DNA from: an uncultured Alteromonadaceae bacterium
Lineage (GTDB): Bacteria; Pseudomonadota; Gammaproteobacteria; Enterobacterales; Alteromonadaceae
DNA: 64,000 bases
Direction: 5' to 3'
NCBI GenBank assembly: GCA_947503265.1
Contig: CANNDC010000008.1
Location: 1 to 64,000, forward strand
Shown here: in pieces, positions 1-8,327 of the stretch
Layout of the letters: each line of letters begins with the position of its first letter
How positions within the stretch are numbered: position 1 is the first letter of the stretch
Notes under the pieces: generated by a model
What the model saw: the letters and a program-made list of their open reading frames with translations, nothing else
Databases searched by the model: none
What the model was told of the DNA's origin: nothing
Program-made: the position numbers and the translations under genes

Positions 1-123
1 GGCGGCGGTGGCGGCGGTGGCGGCGGTGGCGGCGGTGGCGGCGGTGGCGGCGGTGGCGGCGGTGGCGGCGGTGGCGGCGGTGGCGGTGGTGGCGGCGGTG
101 GCGGTGGTGGCGGTGGCGGTGGC
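1..123 (+). repeat. GGCGGCGGT 9-bp microsatellite
   Basis: Tandem units of GGCGGCGGT, degrading to GGCGGTGGT and GGCGGT toward the 3' end, encode only glycine in the frame that ends at 255. The array is cut by the window start, so its full length is unknown. Such arrays change length by slippage and are prone to assembly collapse. Confidence 0.9.
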
Positions 124-255
124 GTAGGATCTACCACTTCATTAGGTTCGGGAGTGGAACTACCGCCCCCGCAGCCTGTTGCCAACAATGCAATACTTAT
201 CGAAACGAATAACTTGGAATATTTCACTCAACCAACCCCTATTTTCTCGCGTTAA
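1..255 (+). CDS. C-terminal end of a glycine-rich protein (cut by the window edge)
   Basis: The frame starting at base 1 is open from the window edge to a TAA at 253-255. The first 41 codons are all GGC or GGT, giving an uninterrupted polyglycine run. It is followed by a 43-residue tail rich in Thr, Ser, Pro and Asn (it begins VGSTTSLGSGVELPPPQP). The N-terminus and any functional domain lie upstream of the window, so no family can be named. Polyglycine stretches of this type are often linkers in secreted modular proteins; that role is inference. An exact 9-bp repeat unit underlies the run, so its length is probably variable between strains. Confidence 0.6.
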   Translation, partial: GGGGGGGGGGGGGGGGGGGGGGGGGGGGGGGGGGGGGGGGGVGSTTSLGSGVELPPPQPVANNAILIETNNLEYFTQPTPIFSR

Positions 256-529
256 ATAATGTCTCGATACTTTTCGCAGTCCGCTGTTTTATTGGTACTA
301 ACTAAACTCGCTTCGCATTTTGCAACCAAAACAATGTATGGAGGGCTAGCCTACAGATTTACATCTCATTAACAGCCTAAACACGCTAAAGTGACTCTAT
401 TAGTCAGTTGAGTTGGTATAAATTGGGATTTCGTCGCATAAAAGTCCCTTGCTTTTCAGATAGTGAATTGGTCCAATGGCATGAACGGGACGTAATTAAT
501 AGCCTGAATTTTGAAAAAATAAGACGTCA

Positions 530-2089
530 ATGTATAAACGCAAACTTTTCTATTTCGGCCTCACAACCGCTTTTATATTGCTAGTGGCACTGACGTGCTC
601 AGCGATTTCAGCACATTTAACCCGAGAGAATCTCAAACAAAGCACCATTGCCCAGTCGTTATTAGTGGAACATCAACAGCTATCCAGCATTTCCTACCGC
701 TTGTTTAAGCAGTTAACGGACGAAGTCATCTTTGGGCAAAACGCTAACCAGGCAAATGTCCGCAAAAAACAAACCTTGATTGAACAGTCACTGGCAAGTA
801 TTACTCAGTTGGAATTGAAACAAAGAGAAGCGCTTGGCGTTGAATTTACGCAAGGTAGCGTAGAGGACACGGATGAGCTCGCAGCATTGATCAATACCAT
901 TATTGACGAATTTCGTGCCGTGGTAAGGAGTAACGACACAACGCCTCTGAATCAACAAGAAAGATTGAAGAGATTGCTTGAAGACACCATCGACAACCAG
1001 TTTAGAGAAGCAATAAATGCCGCGGTCTCAAGGCAAAGCAGAGTTGTTGCAGCAATTAATGCGCGAATAGATACCTTAAATACAGCGATGGTATGGTTCA
1101 CGATTGGCTTGGGAGCGCTTTCTGTTCCACTCATTATTTTTGGCTGCTATTGGCTTTTCAATCAGCTATACCAGCCAATTGTATTAATTCGAGAAGCGAC
1201 CAATGCCATCGCTTCAGGCCACTATAGAAGACCCATATCTGTCACACTTGATGATGAATTTGAAGGACTTGCTTCGTCTATAAATCAGCTTGCTGAGAGA
1301 TTAGAAGAGCATGAGATAAAAGAAGTGAAATCGAGAAAAGAGCTTGAATTTGAGGTTGAACAACGAACTCATGAACTAACTAATGCTAACTTGCAACTGA
1401 CAAAGATTGATTCGCGACGTCGTCAATTCATCGCTGATGTTTCTCATGAACTACGTACTCCATTGACAATAATACGCGGGGAGGCTCAGGTTACTCTCAG
1501 ATTAAAATCGGCTTCTGAACTAGACTACAAAGAAACCTTGTCAGCCATTTTAGAACAAGCTGTCAATTTGAGCAGACTGGTAGATGATTTGTTACTGCTA
1601 ACCCGTGCTGAAATGAACCAACTGCATTTAGAAATTACTGCGGTTCCCATCAAGTCGTTATTTGCATCAGAGGTGAACAAGTGGCAAAGGTTGTATCAAG
1701 ATCGCAACATTTCTTTGCTTGGCGTTGAAGAGTTTGATGATGTTTCGGTAATGATAGACAAGCCTCGAATTCAACAGGTTATTTCCATTTTGATGGATAA
1801 CGCGACTAAATACAGCGCCTCTGGATTGTCGATTGAGGTCCATTTAACCAAGAAGAATCGTTTTCTTAGTGTTTCAATAAAGGATGAGGGAGATGGCATC
1901 TCTGCTGCTGAGATTGAAAACATTTTCGAACGTTTTGTGCGCTTTAGCAAACACAATGAAGGTTTAGGGTTGGGGTTACCTATAGCCAAGGCGATTATTG
2001 AAGCCCATGGAGGAAATATTTTGGTGGAATCAATTCAAGGTGATGGCTCGGTATTTTCCATCACTTTGCCTTTGGGTGAGTCCCTATGA
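530..2089 (+). CDS. Membrane sensor histidine kinase with HAMP domain
   Basis: Two-component sensor of 519 residues. There is an N-terminal membrane segment (about 7-27), an extracytoplasmic helical sensor region (about 28-187), a second membrane segment (about 188-212) and a HAMP linker (about 213-266). A HisKA dimerisation domain follows, with phospho-acceptor His306 in DVSHELRTP, then an HATPase domain with N-box Asn424, the DEGDG motif (452-456) and a GLGLGL lid (478-483). It overlaps the response regulator downstream by ATGA, so the two are translationally coupled and almost certainly cognate. The input signal is unknown. The start is the ATG at 530; upstream in this frame there is no better Shine-Dalgarno-supported start. 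Confidence 0.93.
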   Translation: MYKRKLFYFGLTTAFILLVALTCSAISAHLTRENLKQSTIAQSLLVEHQQLSSISYRLFKQLTDEVIFGQNANQANVRKKQTLIEQSLASITQLELKQREALGVEFTQGSVEDTDELAALINTIIDEFRAVVRSNDTTPLNQQERLKRLLEDTIDNQFREAINAAVSRQSRVVAAINARIDTLNTAMVWFTIGLGALSVPLIIFGCYWLFNQLYQPIVLIREATNAIASGHYRRPISVTLDDEFEGLASSINQLAERLEEHEIKEVKSRKELEFEVEQRTHELTNANLQLTKIDSRRRQFIADVSHELRTPLTIIRGEAQVTLRLKSASELDYKETLSAILEQAVNLSRLVDDLLLLTRAEMNQLHLEITAVPIKSLFASEVNKWQRLYQDRNISLLGVEEFDDVSVMIDKPRIQQVISILMDNATKYSASGLSIEVHLTKKNRFLSVSIKDEGDGISAAEIENIFERFVRFSKHNEGLGLGLPIAKAIIEAHGGNILVESIQGDGSVFSITLPLGESL

Positions 2090-2772
2090 AAATCTTGTTA
2101 GCAGATGACGAAAAACCCCTTCTGAATTTCTTAGAAAGAGGCTTGCGTGCAGAAGGGTTTGAGTGTCTAACAGTCAACGAGCTGCACGAAGTTTTGCCAT
2201 TTACACGAAAACACCACCCTCAAATAATTGTATTGGATAGACTCTTTGGTAATGAAGACAGCCTGAGCATTGTTAACGCACTAAAGTCACTTCCATCTCC
2301 TCCAATGATACTGATGTTGACTGCGTTAGACGAGGTTAATGAGCGAGTAAAAGGCTTGCAAGAGGGAGCTGATGATTACCTGTGCAAACCCTTTGATTTC
2401 GATGAGTTGTTAGCCCGCATCACCGCACTACGAAGACGGCTTGAAAAACCGAAACAATCAAACGATAAGAATTTAATAATAGGTTCGTTGCAAATCGCCT
2501 TGGACGAGAGAGTAGCGAGACTGGAAGGCAATGAAATACCCCTTACTAAAATCGAATTTGAACTTTTGCTATACCTAGCTGAAAACCAGAAAAAAGTGCT
2601 TTCAAGAGAGAGAATTCTAAGTCGAGTATGGCAAACTCACAGTGACCCAAACACGAATATTGTCGACGTATACATAAGTAGGTTAAGAAAAAGACTCGAT
2701 GAAGATCCTGCGATCGTCATCGAGACTTTGCGTGGAAATGGATATCGACTTGGTCTGAAAGACCAAGTCTGA
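2086..2772 (+). CDS. OmpR/PhoB-family response regulator
   Basis: DNA-binding response regulator of 228 residues. The receiver domain (about 1-115) has the acidic pair Asp7/Asp8, phospho-acceptor Asp51 in IIVLDRLF, Thr79 and Lys101 in CKPF. The C-terminal winged helix (about 130-225) includes the usual RERILSRVW and VDVYISRLRKRL helices. Its ATG lies inside the stop of the kinase gene (4-bp overlap), marking it as the partner. It runs convergently into the carbonic anhydrase gene with only 9 bp between them, so its targets cannot be read from the context. Candidates are the neighbouring envelope genes, which is inference. Confidence 0.93.
   Translation: MKILLADDEKPLLNFLERGLRAEGFECLTVNELHEVLPFTRKHHPQIIVLDRLFGNEDSLSIVNALKSLPSPPMILMLTALDEVNERVKGLQEGADDYLCKPFDFDELLARITALRRRLEKPKQSNDKNLIIGSLQIALDERVARLEGNEIPLTKIEFELLLYLAENQKKVLSRERILSRVWQTHSDPNTNIVDVYISRLRKRLDEDPAIVIETLRGNGYRLGLKDQV
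2748..2768. terminator. Hairpin between convergent genes
   Basis: ACTTGGTC and GACCAAGT form a perfect 8-bp stem with a TGAAA loop across the last codons and stop of the response regulator. There is no T-run on either side. It may serve as a weak bidirectional stop between the regulator and the convergent carbonic anhydrase gene. Confidence 0.35.
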
Positions 2773-2781
2773 AACTAATAA

Positions 2782-3648
2782 TTAGTTGATAGGTGAAAGC
2801 AACTTAGGATTAGTTACTAGGTTACGCACACCGTGCGCATGATCTTCGTTGAACACATTGTCATTACACCACTCACCAACAGAATTAATATCCACAACGG
2901 CTGTCTCAGGTCTCACGCTCCAACTTACTTGCAGAGGTGATGCTTTCTCGTTGTAAGCAGGTCCAGTCGTTGAGCCTAAATATTGGATCGGCACACCTGT
3001 ATTACTTGGAATGTTCGGTGCTTGAGCATAGCCATTTACGGTTGCTACTTTAGCCATGTCTTTAAAGTCTAATGCATTTTCATCGTTAGCTAACACGATA
3101 ACCTGACCTTCGACACGCAATCCTGGGTTCATCGTGCTATCCGCAAGGCAAGCACCTAACGTAGGACCTGGAGATACTTGAGCAGAAGAGTATACGAAAT
3201 GGACTTCTATGGTATCACCAGATTGTAGAGGGTCGCCTTTACCTGCACAGATTTTAGACCTGACTGGCTTGAGCTGGGCTTTGGTTAAATCCCCGTTGTA
3301 TTTATACCCAGTATTTTTACCTTTGCCATCACCATTTCCAGCATAAGTTGTGAAATCCCCACCCTTATGTTCAGCGTTTTTATGGAAATGAATGTTACAC
3401 AGATTCATTTGACTACGATTAGGAGCTGTACCAAATTGGCGAAGATTAGTACCGTAGCCTTGATCAATATCTCTTGGAGATTGAGGACCAAACCCTTTTC
3501 CATCTGTATTCGCTTCTAGCGCCGCACGATGTTCTTTGATGACGCTATCGCTAACTGATTTTGCGTTTGCAGAGAATGAAAGAACCAGAGTTCCTGCAAT
3601 TGATAGAGCAAGGAGGCTTTTTTTGTTTATTTTATTTATCGTATTCAT
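2782..3648 (-). CDS. Periplasmic carbonic anhydrase (delta/alpha-like)
   Basis: Predicted secreted carbonic anhydrase of 288 residues, interconverting CO2 and bicarbonate. An N-terminal signal peptide ends about residue 29 (SFSANA). The motif NIHFHKNAEHKGGDF supplies His87 and His89, and IEVHFVYSS supplies His150. This spacing mimics the three zinc histidines of alpha-type enzymes, with Glu93-His94 in the place of their SEH motif. By sequence style it belongs with the proteobacterial proteins annotated as delta-class carbonic anhydrase; that assignment is from memory. Conserved-looking cysteines (Cys84, Cys134) could form a disulphide. It lies downstream of ompW on the same strand with a 98-bp gap, so it may be transcribed separately. 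Confidence 0.8.
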   Translation of the reverse strand: MNTINKINKKSLLALSIAGTLVLSFSANAKSVSDSVIKEHRAALEANTDGKGFGPQSPRDIDQGYGTNLRQFGTAPNRSQMNLCNIHFHKNAEHKGGDFTTYAGNGDGKGKNTGYKYNGDLTKAQLKPVRSKICAGKGDPLQSGDTIEVHFVYSSAQVSPGPTLGACLADSTMNPGLRVEGQVIVLANDENALDFKDMAKVATVNGYAQAPNIPSNTGVPIQYLGSTTGPAYNEKASPLQVSWSVRPETAVVDINSVGEWCNDNVFNEDHAHGVRNLVTNPKLLSPIN

Positions 3649-3746
3649 TGTTGTTCCTATTAAATGCGAAAGTGCTGATAGGGTGTGGTTGCTTCAAAGT
3701 GTAGTCTCAACACCCTACTGTGCCAGTAAAATTTATTAATTCAATA

Positions 3747-4418
3747 CTAAAAACGGTAACCAACAGAAACCGTGTAAACCCAAGGATCAATTTCAATACT
3801 TTCGACGCTGCCAGCGGCACCATTGAGATTGAATGAGGCTTCTGTGTCAATATCTATCCAACGAATCGAGCCGTTCACAAACCAAGTATCATTCAGCATG
3901 TAGTCAACGCCAGCTTGGAATGCAAGTCCAAAAGAACTATCTAGAGATAAGTCTGTTAGCCCCGCTCCGTCGTTGGCAGCGGTAAATTCCTCATCAAAGA
4001 AGATAGTGTAATTTAAACCAGCTCCTAAATACGGTTGGAATGCGCTAGACGGATCATTTAAGTAGTAATTTACTGATACGGTTGGAGGGAGGTGAGTTAC
4101 TTCACCTAATTGGTCGCCTGTTCCAAGTGGGTCACTGACATTAAAGTTTACATCATGTTTGAACGGAGTCGCGGCCAAAACCTCAACATTTAGTCGATCA
4201 GTAAAAAAATAAGCGAAGTTTAGCCCCAGCTGTGTATCGTCATCCACCGTCAAACTGACGCCAAGGTCGCTACCAACAACAATGTTTGACGACGATTCGT
4301 CAGGGCTTACATTTGCCAAACCTGCTCTGACAATGATATCCCCTTCCTGAAAGGCGACAGCTAAATTAGATGCGCCCAAAGACGCAAGGGCAAAAATAGC
4401 AAGAAAGCTTTTTTTCAT
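3747..4418 (-). CDS. ompW: OmpW-family outer membrane protein
   Basis: Eight-stranded outer membrane beta-barrel of 223 residues. The signal peptide ends near residue 22 (NLAVA). The mature part begins with the family's EGDIIVRAGLANVSPD opening and contains LNFAYFFTDRLNVEVLAATPF, the PTVSVNYYL strand and PYLGAGLNYT. The terminal strand YTVSVGYRF ends in Phe, the BAM recognition residue. OmpW proteins are small channels for hydrophobic compounds and respond to salt, oxygen and iron in several bacteria. It is divergent from the hydrolase gene at 4541 across 122 bp, which must hold promoters for both. Length is normal for the family. Confidence 0.92.
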   Translation of the reverse strand: MKKSFLAIFALASLGASNLAVAFQEGDIIVRAGLANVSPDESSSNIVVGSDLGVSLTVDDDTQLGLNFAYFFTDRLNVEVLAATPFKHDVNFNVSDPLGTGDQLGEVTHLPPTVSVNYYLNDPSSAFQPYLGAGLNYTIFFDEEFTAANDGAGLTDLSLDSSFGLAFQAGVDYMLNDTWFVNGSIRWIDIDTEASFNLNGAAGSVESIEIDPWVYTVSVGYRF

Positions 4419-4540
4419 AACTCACCTTAATCAAATTAAATTTAATCACTGCTGGGTAGTCTATTGAAAGAATCTAAAAAAAACTTAACCTCAACATTAA
4501 AATTAGATTAAAATTTTATTCATTATTTGAGCATTAGTTT

Positions 4541-5500
4541 GTGAACCTACTCATTATCATTTCTAAATCACAGGTCATTTGTAAATCACAGGTCATCGCT
4601 AAATCGCGGATCATTCCTAAATCACGGCAAATTCTGCTAATTGTGTTTAGTGTAATGTCATTGCTTTGGCTTCCAACGGTTTTTGCTACGGCTGATCTCT
4701 CTGTCGAAAAAATTCGCATATTTCAAGATATCGAATACGCTAAATTTGGCGACAGAGGCGTCTACCTAGACGTTTTCGCACCTAAAGGTAATGGTGATTA
4801 TCCTGGCGTTGTCCTTGTCCATGGTGGTGGTTGGGTTCAAGGAAAGAGGCAAGGGTTTCAAAATCTCGCAGTAAAACTTGCCGAAAAAGGCTATGTCGTT
4901 GCCAATATAGATTATCGCCTTGCTACCGAGGCTCTATTCCCTGCTGCAGTTCTCGATACAAAAGCTGCGATTCGATGGTTAAGGAAGCATGAGGATACTT
5001 ATCAGGTTGACCCCGATAATATTTTCGGTATTGGTGGTTCGGCCGGAGGGCACTTAATTGCCATGGCGGGATTAACCCAAAATCGTGACGTGTTTAGTGA
5101 TCAAGAAAATAATCCTAATGTATCTGGTAAATTGAATGGCATCATTATTATGGGTACCGGCGTCGACCAGGTTAGTCGTGTTAAGAAAGCCAAAGACCAG
5201 TACGTTAAGAACAGCGCTCTATTTTTTGGTAGTCGATACGCTGAAAATCCGGAAATTTATGCGTTGGGCTCACCTATCACTCATATAACTGAAAATACAC
5301 CACCGATATTAATGTTGGATGGAAGCTTAGATCGCCCCGGCGAACGCTATGTCGATTTCATTCCTTTGCTGAATAAACATCGTGTCCCTTTTGACTTGAA
5401 AATAATAGAAGGTGCAAAACATGGTCAGTGGGGAAGGCCTGAGTTTATTGATTTGTATATTGAGCAATTTGATCGTTTCCTACAACAACATCAGCAATAG
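4541..5500 (+). CDS. Exported alpha/beta hydrolase (carboxylesterase/lipase type)
   Basis: Alpha/beta hydrolase of 319 residues with an oxyanion motif HGGGW (94-98), nucleophile Ser167 in GIGGSAGG, likely acid Asp264 (DGSLDRPG) and His294 (GAKHGQWG). This is the hormone-sensitive-lipase/BD-FAE-like layout, acting on ester substrates that cannot be named from sequence. The GTG start at 4541 gives a long basic N-terminus of four hexapeptide repeats (KSQVIC type), then a hydrophobic stretch (31-49) ending FATA that reads as a signal peptide. The only alternative ATG, inside the hydrophobic stretch, would destroy it. The unusual N-region is discussed among the findings. Confidence 0.85.
   Translation: MNLLIIISKSQVICKSQVIAKSRIIPKSRQILLIVFSVMSLLWLPTVFATADLSVEKIRIFQDIEYAKFGDRGVYLDVFAPKGNGDYPGVVLVHGGGWVQGKRQGFQNLAVKLAEKGYVVANIDYRLATEALFPAAVLDTKAAIRWLRKHEDTYQVDPDNIFGIGGSAGGHLIAMAGLTQNRDVFSDQENNPNVSGKLNGIIIMGTGVDQVSRVKKAKDQYVKNSALFFGSRYAENPEIYALGSPITHITENTPPILMLDGSLDRPGERYVDFIPLLNKHRVPFDLKIIEGAKHGQWGRPEFIDLYIEQFDRFLQQHQQ
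4564..4635 (+). repeat. Four tandem 18-bp units in the 5' end of the hydrolase gene
   Basis: Units starting TAAATCACAGGTCATTTG occur at 4564-4581, 4582-4599, 4600-4617 and 4618-4635, with progressive divergence. They are in frame and give KSQVIC-KSQVIA-KSRIIP-KSRQIL, placing up to six basic residues before the signal-peptide core. Confidence 0.85.
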
Positions 5501-5598
5501 CGTGTGTCTGGCATGCAAGGGGTTAGTTAGTACACACTTGATCAAACAGTGAATGCCGCCTAGTCTAGATAGTTCACTCCGTATCTAGGAAAGTCGTC

Positions 5599-7467
5599 AT
5601 GATGTTCACTCATTTTTTTAAGCCAGTATTGATTGTCTTTGCTGCAATGGTCATTGTTTCTTGCAATCAACCTCAAAAAACCACTCAGGTTTCACAAGTC
5701 AAGACGCCAACACCGTCAATTGACAATCCCGCTGAGAGCCAAGATCAAGCGTTAATCGAATATTTAGACAGCTTGTTTGAAAGGGATGTACGCCAAAGTC
5801 CTAATTATCAATCTCAGTTGGGAGTGGATTTTGGTGGTTTAGACAAATGGTCGGACACTTCAGATAGTCATACTCTCGAAGAAATTGCTGAGACAAAAGC
5901 AGATTTAGCGTATTTACAAAGCAATTTTGACTATGACGCATTGAGTGCTGATGGAAAATTAAGTTTTGATATAGCCACAGCGCTATTTCAAGCCAAAATT
6001 GAAGAGGGAGAATTTTATCGACATTCCTATGTAACCGACCAGTTTGTCGGCCAATTTATGGCTCCTATTACCTTACTGCAAAATAACCACACGGTTGCTT
6101 CCGTTAATGATGCAAAGAACTATATCGCTCGGCTTAACGGAATAGAAAGTCTTAAAGGCGATATGGTTGCGCGTTTACAAGATAGAGCTGAATTTGGTGT
6201 GATAGCGCCGGCTTTTGCCTTCCCAGACATGATCAAAGATATCAGTCAGGTGTTAACGGGCCGCCCCTTGGATGATAGTGATTATGACCATCCGTTATTC
6301 AGCGACTTTAAAGCAAAAGTCGGCAAATTAGATATAGAAGAAAGGCAAAAAGAGGTCTTAGTACAACAGGCCAGTGAAGCGCTAAAAACTGCATTTTTCA
6401 ATGGCTATTCAGCTTTGTTGACTGAAACCAAGCGTTTGCAAAAACTTCAGGACGTAAACAATGGTGTGTGGGCACTTCCGGATGGAGAAGCCTTCTATAA
6501 TATGCGAATAAAACGCTTTACCACCCTTGAGCAAAATGCCGATGAAGTGCACAAGATAGGGCTTGCAGGTGTTGTTCGCATCCACGGCGAAATTCAGAAA
6601 ATCATGGATGAAATAGGCTTTGAAGGAGACTTGCAGGCATTTTTTGAATTTGTGCGAACCGACCCAAATAATTTTTATTCGTTTGATGATCAAGGAAGAG
6701 CAGAATTTCTGAAAGATGCACAAGCGGATACCGACCGTATTTTTGCTGTTGCTGATCAGTATTTTCATTCTCTACCGAAAGCCGGTTTGGAAGTGCGACG
6801 CGTTGAACCGTGGCGTGAAAACTCAACCAGTATTGCGTTTTATAATCGGCCTTCACAAGATGGCAGTCGCCCCGGTATCTATTATGCCAACTTAGCCGAT
6901 ATGTCAGCTGTGCAAAAGTATTTATTCCGCAGTATTACCTTCCACGAGGGCGTCCCCGGTCATCATTTTCAGTTAGCTAGAACCCAAGAACTCGAAGGGC
7001 TACCTAAGATAAGAAAATACCGCACGCAATCTGTCTACACAGAAGGATGGGCGCTCTACTCTGAGCATTTAGCCGGTGAAATGGGCATGTCTGGCGAACC
7101 TTTATTTCAAGTCGGAAGATTACAAAGCGTACTATGGCGAGCGGTTCGTCTAGTTGTCGATACGGGCATACATTCCAAACGCTGGACACGACAACAAGCG
7201 ATTGATTATTTCGCAGAAAACACCCCAATCGCACAGCAAGACATAGTCACCGAAGTGGAGAGGTTTTTTGTACTACCCGGCCAGGCATTGAGCTATATGA
7301 CGGGAATGAACACGATTCTTGCGTTGCGAGAAAAAGCCAAGACAACATTAGGCGATAAATTTGATATCCGTGACTTCCACGATGCTGTGATTGGCGCTGG
7401 CAGCATGCCCATGCCATTGCTCATTAAACGGGTAGATGCCTACATCCAACGGGCACAGTCAGAATAA
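5599..7467 (+). CDS. DUF885-family lipoprotein, probable metallopeptidase
   Basis: Lipoprotein of 622 residues with a type II signal peptide (Cys22 after VIVS) followed by a low-complexity Gln/Thr/Pro linker. The body matches the DUF885 family. The diagnostic motif HEGVPGHH lies at 449-456, followed by YTEGWALYSEH (480-490). Together these resemble a gluzincin-type zinc site, with His449, Glu450, His455/His456 and a downstream Glu. DUF885 proteins are widespread exported proteins of Xanthomonadales and Alteromonadales, believed but rarely shown to be peptidases. It stands as a single gene, 98 bp after the hydrolase, and runs convergently toward the DUF6671 gene with an 11-bp gap. Confidence 0.85.
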   Translation: MMFTHFFKPVLIVFAAMVIVSCNQPQKTTQVSQVKTPTPSIDNPAESQDQALIEYLDSLFERDVRQSPNYQSQLGVDFGGLDKWSDTSDSHTLEEIAETKADLAYLQSNFDYDALSADGKLSFDIATALFQAKIEEGEFYRHSYVTDQFVGQFMAPITLLQNNHTVASVNDAKNYIARLNGIESLKGDMVARLQDRAEFGVIAPAFAFPDMIKDISQVLTGRPLDDSDYDHPLFSDFKAKVGKLDIEERQKEVLVQQASEALKTAFFNGYSALLTETKRLQKLQDVNNGVWALPDGEAFYNMRIKRFTTLEQNADEVHKIGLAGVVRIHGEIQKIMDEIGFEGDLQAFFEFVRTDPNNFYSFDDQGRAEFLKDAQADTDRIFAVADQYFHSLPKAGLEVRRVEPWRENSTSIAFYNRPSQDGSRPGIYYANLADMSAVQKYLFRSITFHEGVPGHHFQLARTQELEGLPKIRKYRTQSVYTEGWALYSEHLAGEMGMSGEPLFQVGRLQSVLWRAVRLVVDTGIHSKRWTRQQAIDYFAENTPIAQQDIVTEVERFFVLPGQALSYMTGMNTILALREKAKTTLGDKFDIRDFHDAVIGAGSMPMPLLIKRVDAYIQRAQSE

Positions 7468-7478
7468 ATGTCTACAGT

Positions 7479-8324
7479 TTAAGGATTACAAAGCTCACAC
7501 TGCCCAGGATCAATAAATTCTGTTTCACTGGGCTCTTGGACTTCAAATTGGCAGATGCGACAGCGTTTAATAAAGGCTTTGGGTACGTTAGAAGCCAGTC
7601 CACAAGCAGTGCATCGAGCCCCCTTGACTGCTTCGACGCGCCAAAAGTCTGGAGCCTCGCATTCAGGACAAAGTGCACCGATACGTTCGCTAAGTTGTAG
7701 TGCTGCTTTACGAATGTAGTCTTGCCTTTCAGGACAATACATAGCCCTAAAATCCGGCTCTAGCATAACTTGCTGATGTTTGAATTCCATTTCTGATTTC
7801 AGCTCAAGTGATTCAATAGCCTGTAAAATATCTCGGTACTCAGTTAGACCTTTGAGTAATCTGGACTTGGATTTTAAAATCCACCCTTGTTTCCCATCGA
7901 AATCACTTCTGATCTTATCCAATTCAGCGAATGACTGAATGGCAATTTCATTGACTTTAATAGGGCCTTGAGCAAAAGACACGATTTCAAAATCATTTTT
8001 AGCATCGTAAAGCACTAGAATCTCATCATCCCAGTTCATCAAGCCTGCCATCGGCCCTCCACCAAAACTGCCTTCACTGCCAATCCCAATATCCAAACCG
8101 GTCGCCTCAATAGCTAGCTGGGCTTTTTTGCGAGCGCAATCAACAGGAGAAAATGTACGGGCAATTTCACCACTAAAAGTACCGAGTTCGTCAGTATCAA
8201 ACGCGTCTGTGCTTTGTATAGATATATCCAATGGCGCTAAAAATGGCTGAATTAGAGGCAGCTTGTCATGTTTAGTGAGTAATGCTGCGTTTCTGCCGTT
8301 GAGACGAGTTGCTGATGGGTTCAC
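7479..8324 (-). CDS. DUF6671-family protein with C-terminal zinc ribbons
   Basis: Protein of 281 residues. The N-terminal part (RNAALLTKHDK, then FDTDELGTFSGE, then ATGLDIGIGSEGSFGG) matches what is catalogued as DUF6671, function unknown. The C-terminal 80 residues contain four CxxC pairs (CPEC, CTAC, CRIC, CELC), enough for two zinc-ribbon knuckles. The start is GTG. It begins 3 bp after the stop of the glutamine amidotransferase gene, so the two form an operon and probably act in one process. No signal peptide or membrane segment is seen, so it is cytoplasmic. The family name is from memory. Confidence 0.75.
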   Translation of the reverse strand: MNPSATRLNGRNAALLTKHDKLPLIQPFLAPLDISIQSTDAFDTDELGTFSGEIARTFSPVDCARKKAQLAIEATGLDIGIGSEGSFGGGPMAGLMNWDDEILVLYDAKNDFEIVSFAQGPIKVNEIAIQSFAELDKIRSDFDGKQGWILKSKSRLLKGLTEYRDILQAIESLELKSEMEFKHQQVMLEPDFRAMYCPERQDYIRKAALQLSERIGALCPECEAPDFWRVEAVKGARCTACGLASNVPKAFIKRCRICQFEVQEPSETEFIDPGQCELCNP

Positions 8325-8327
8325 CTA

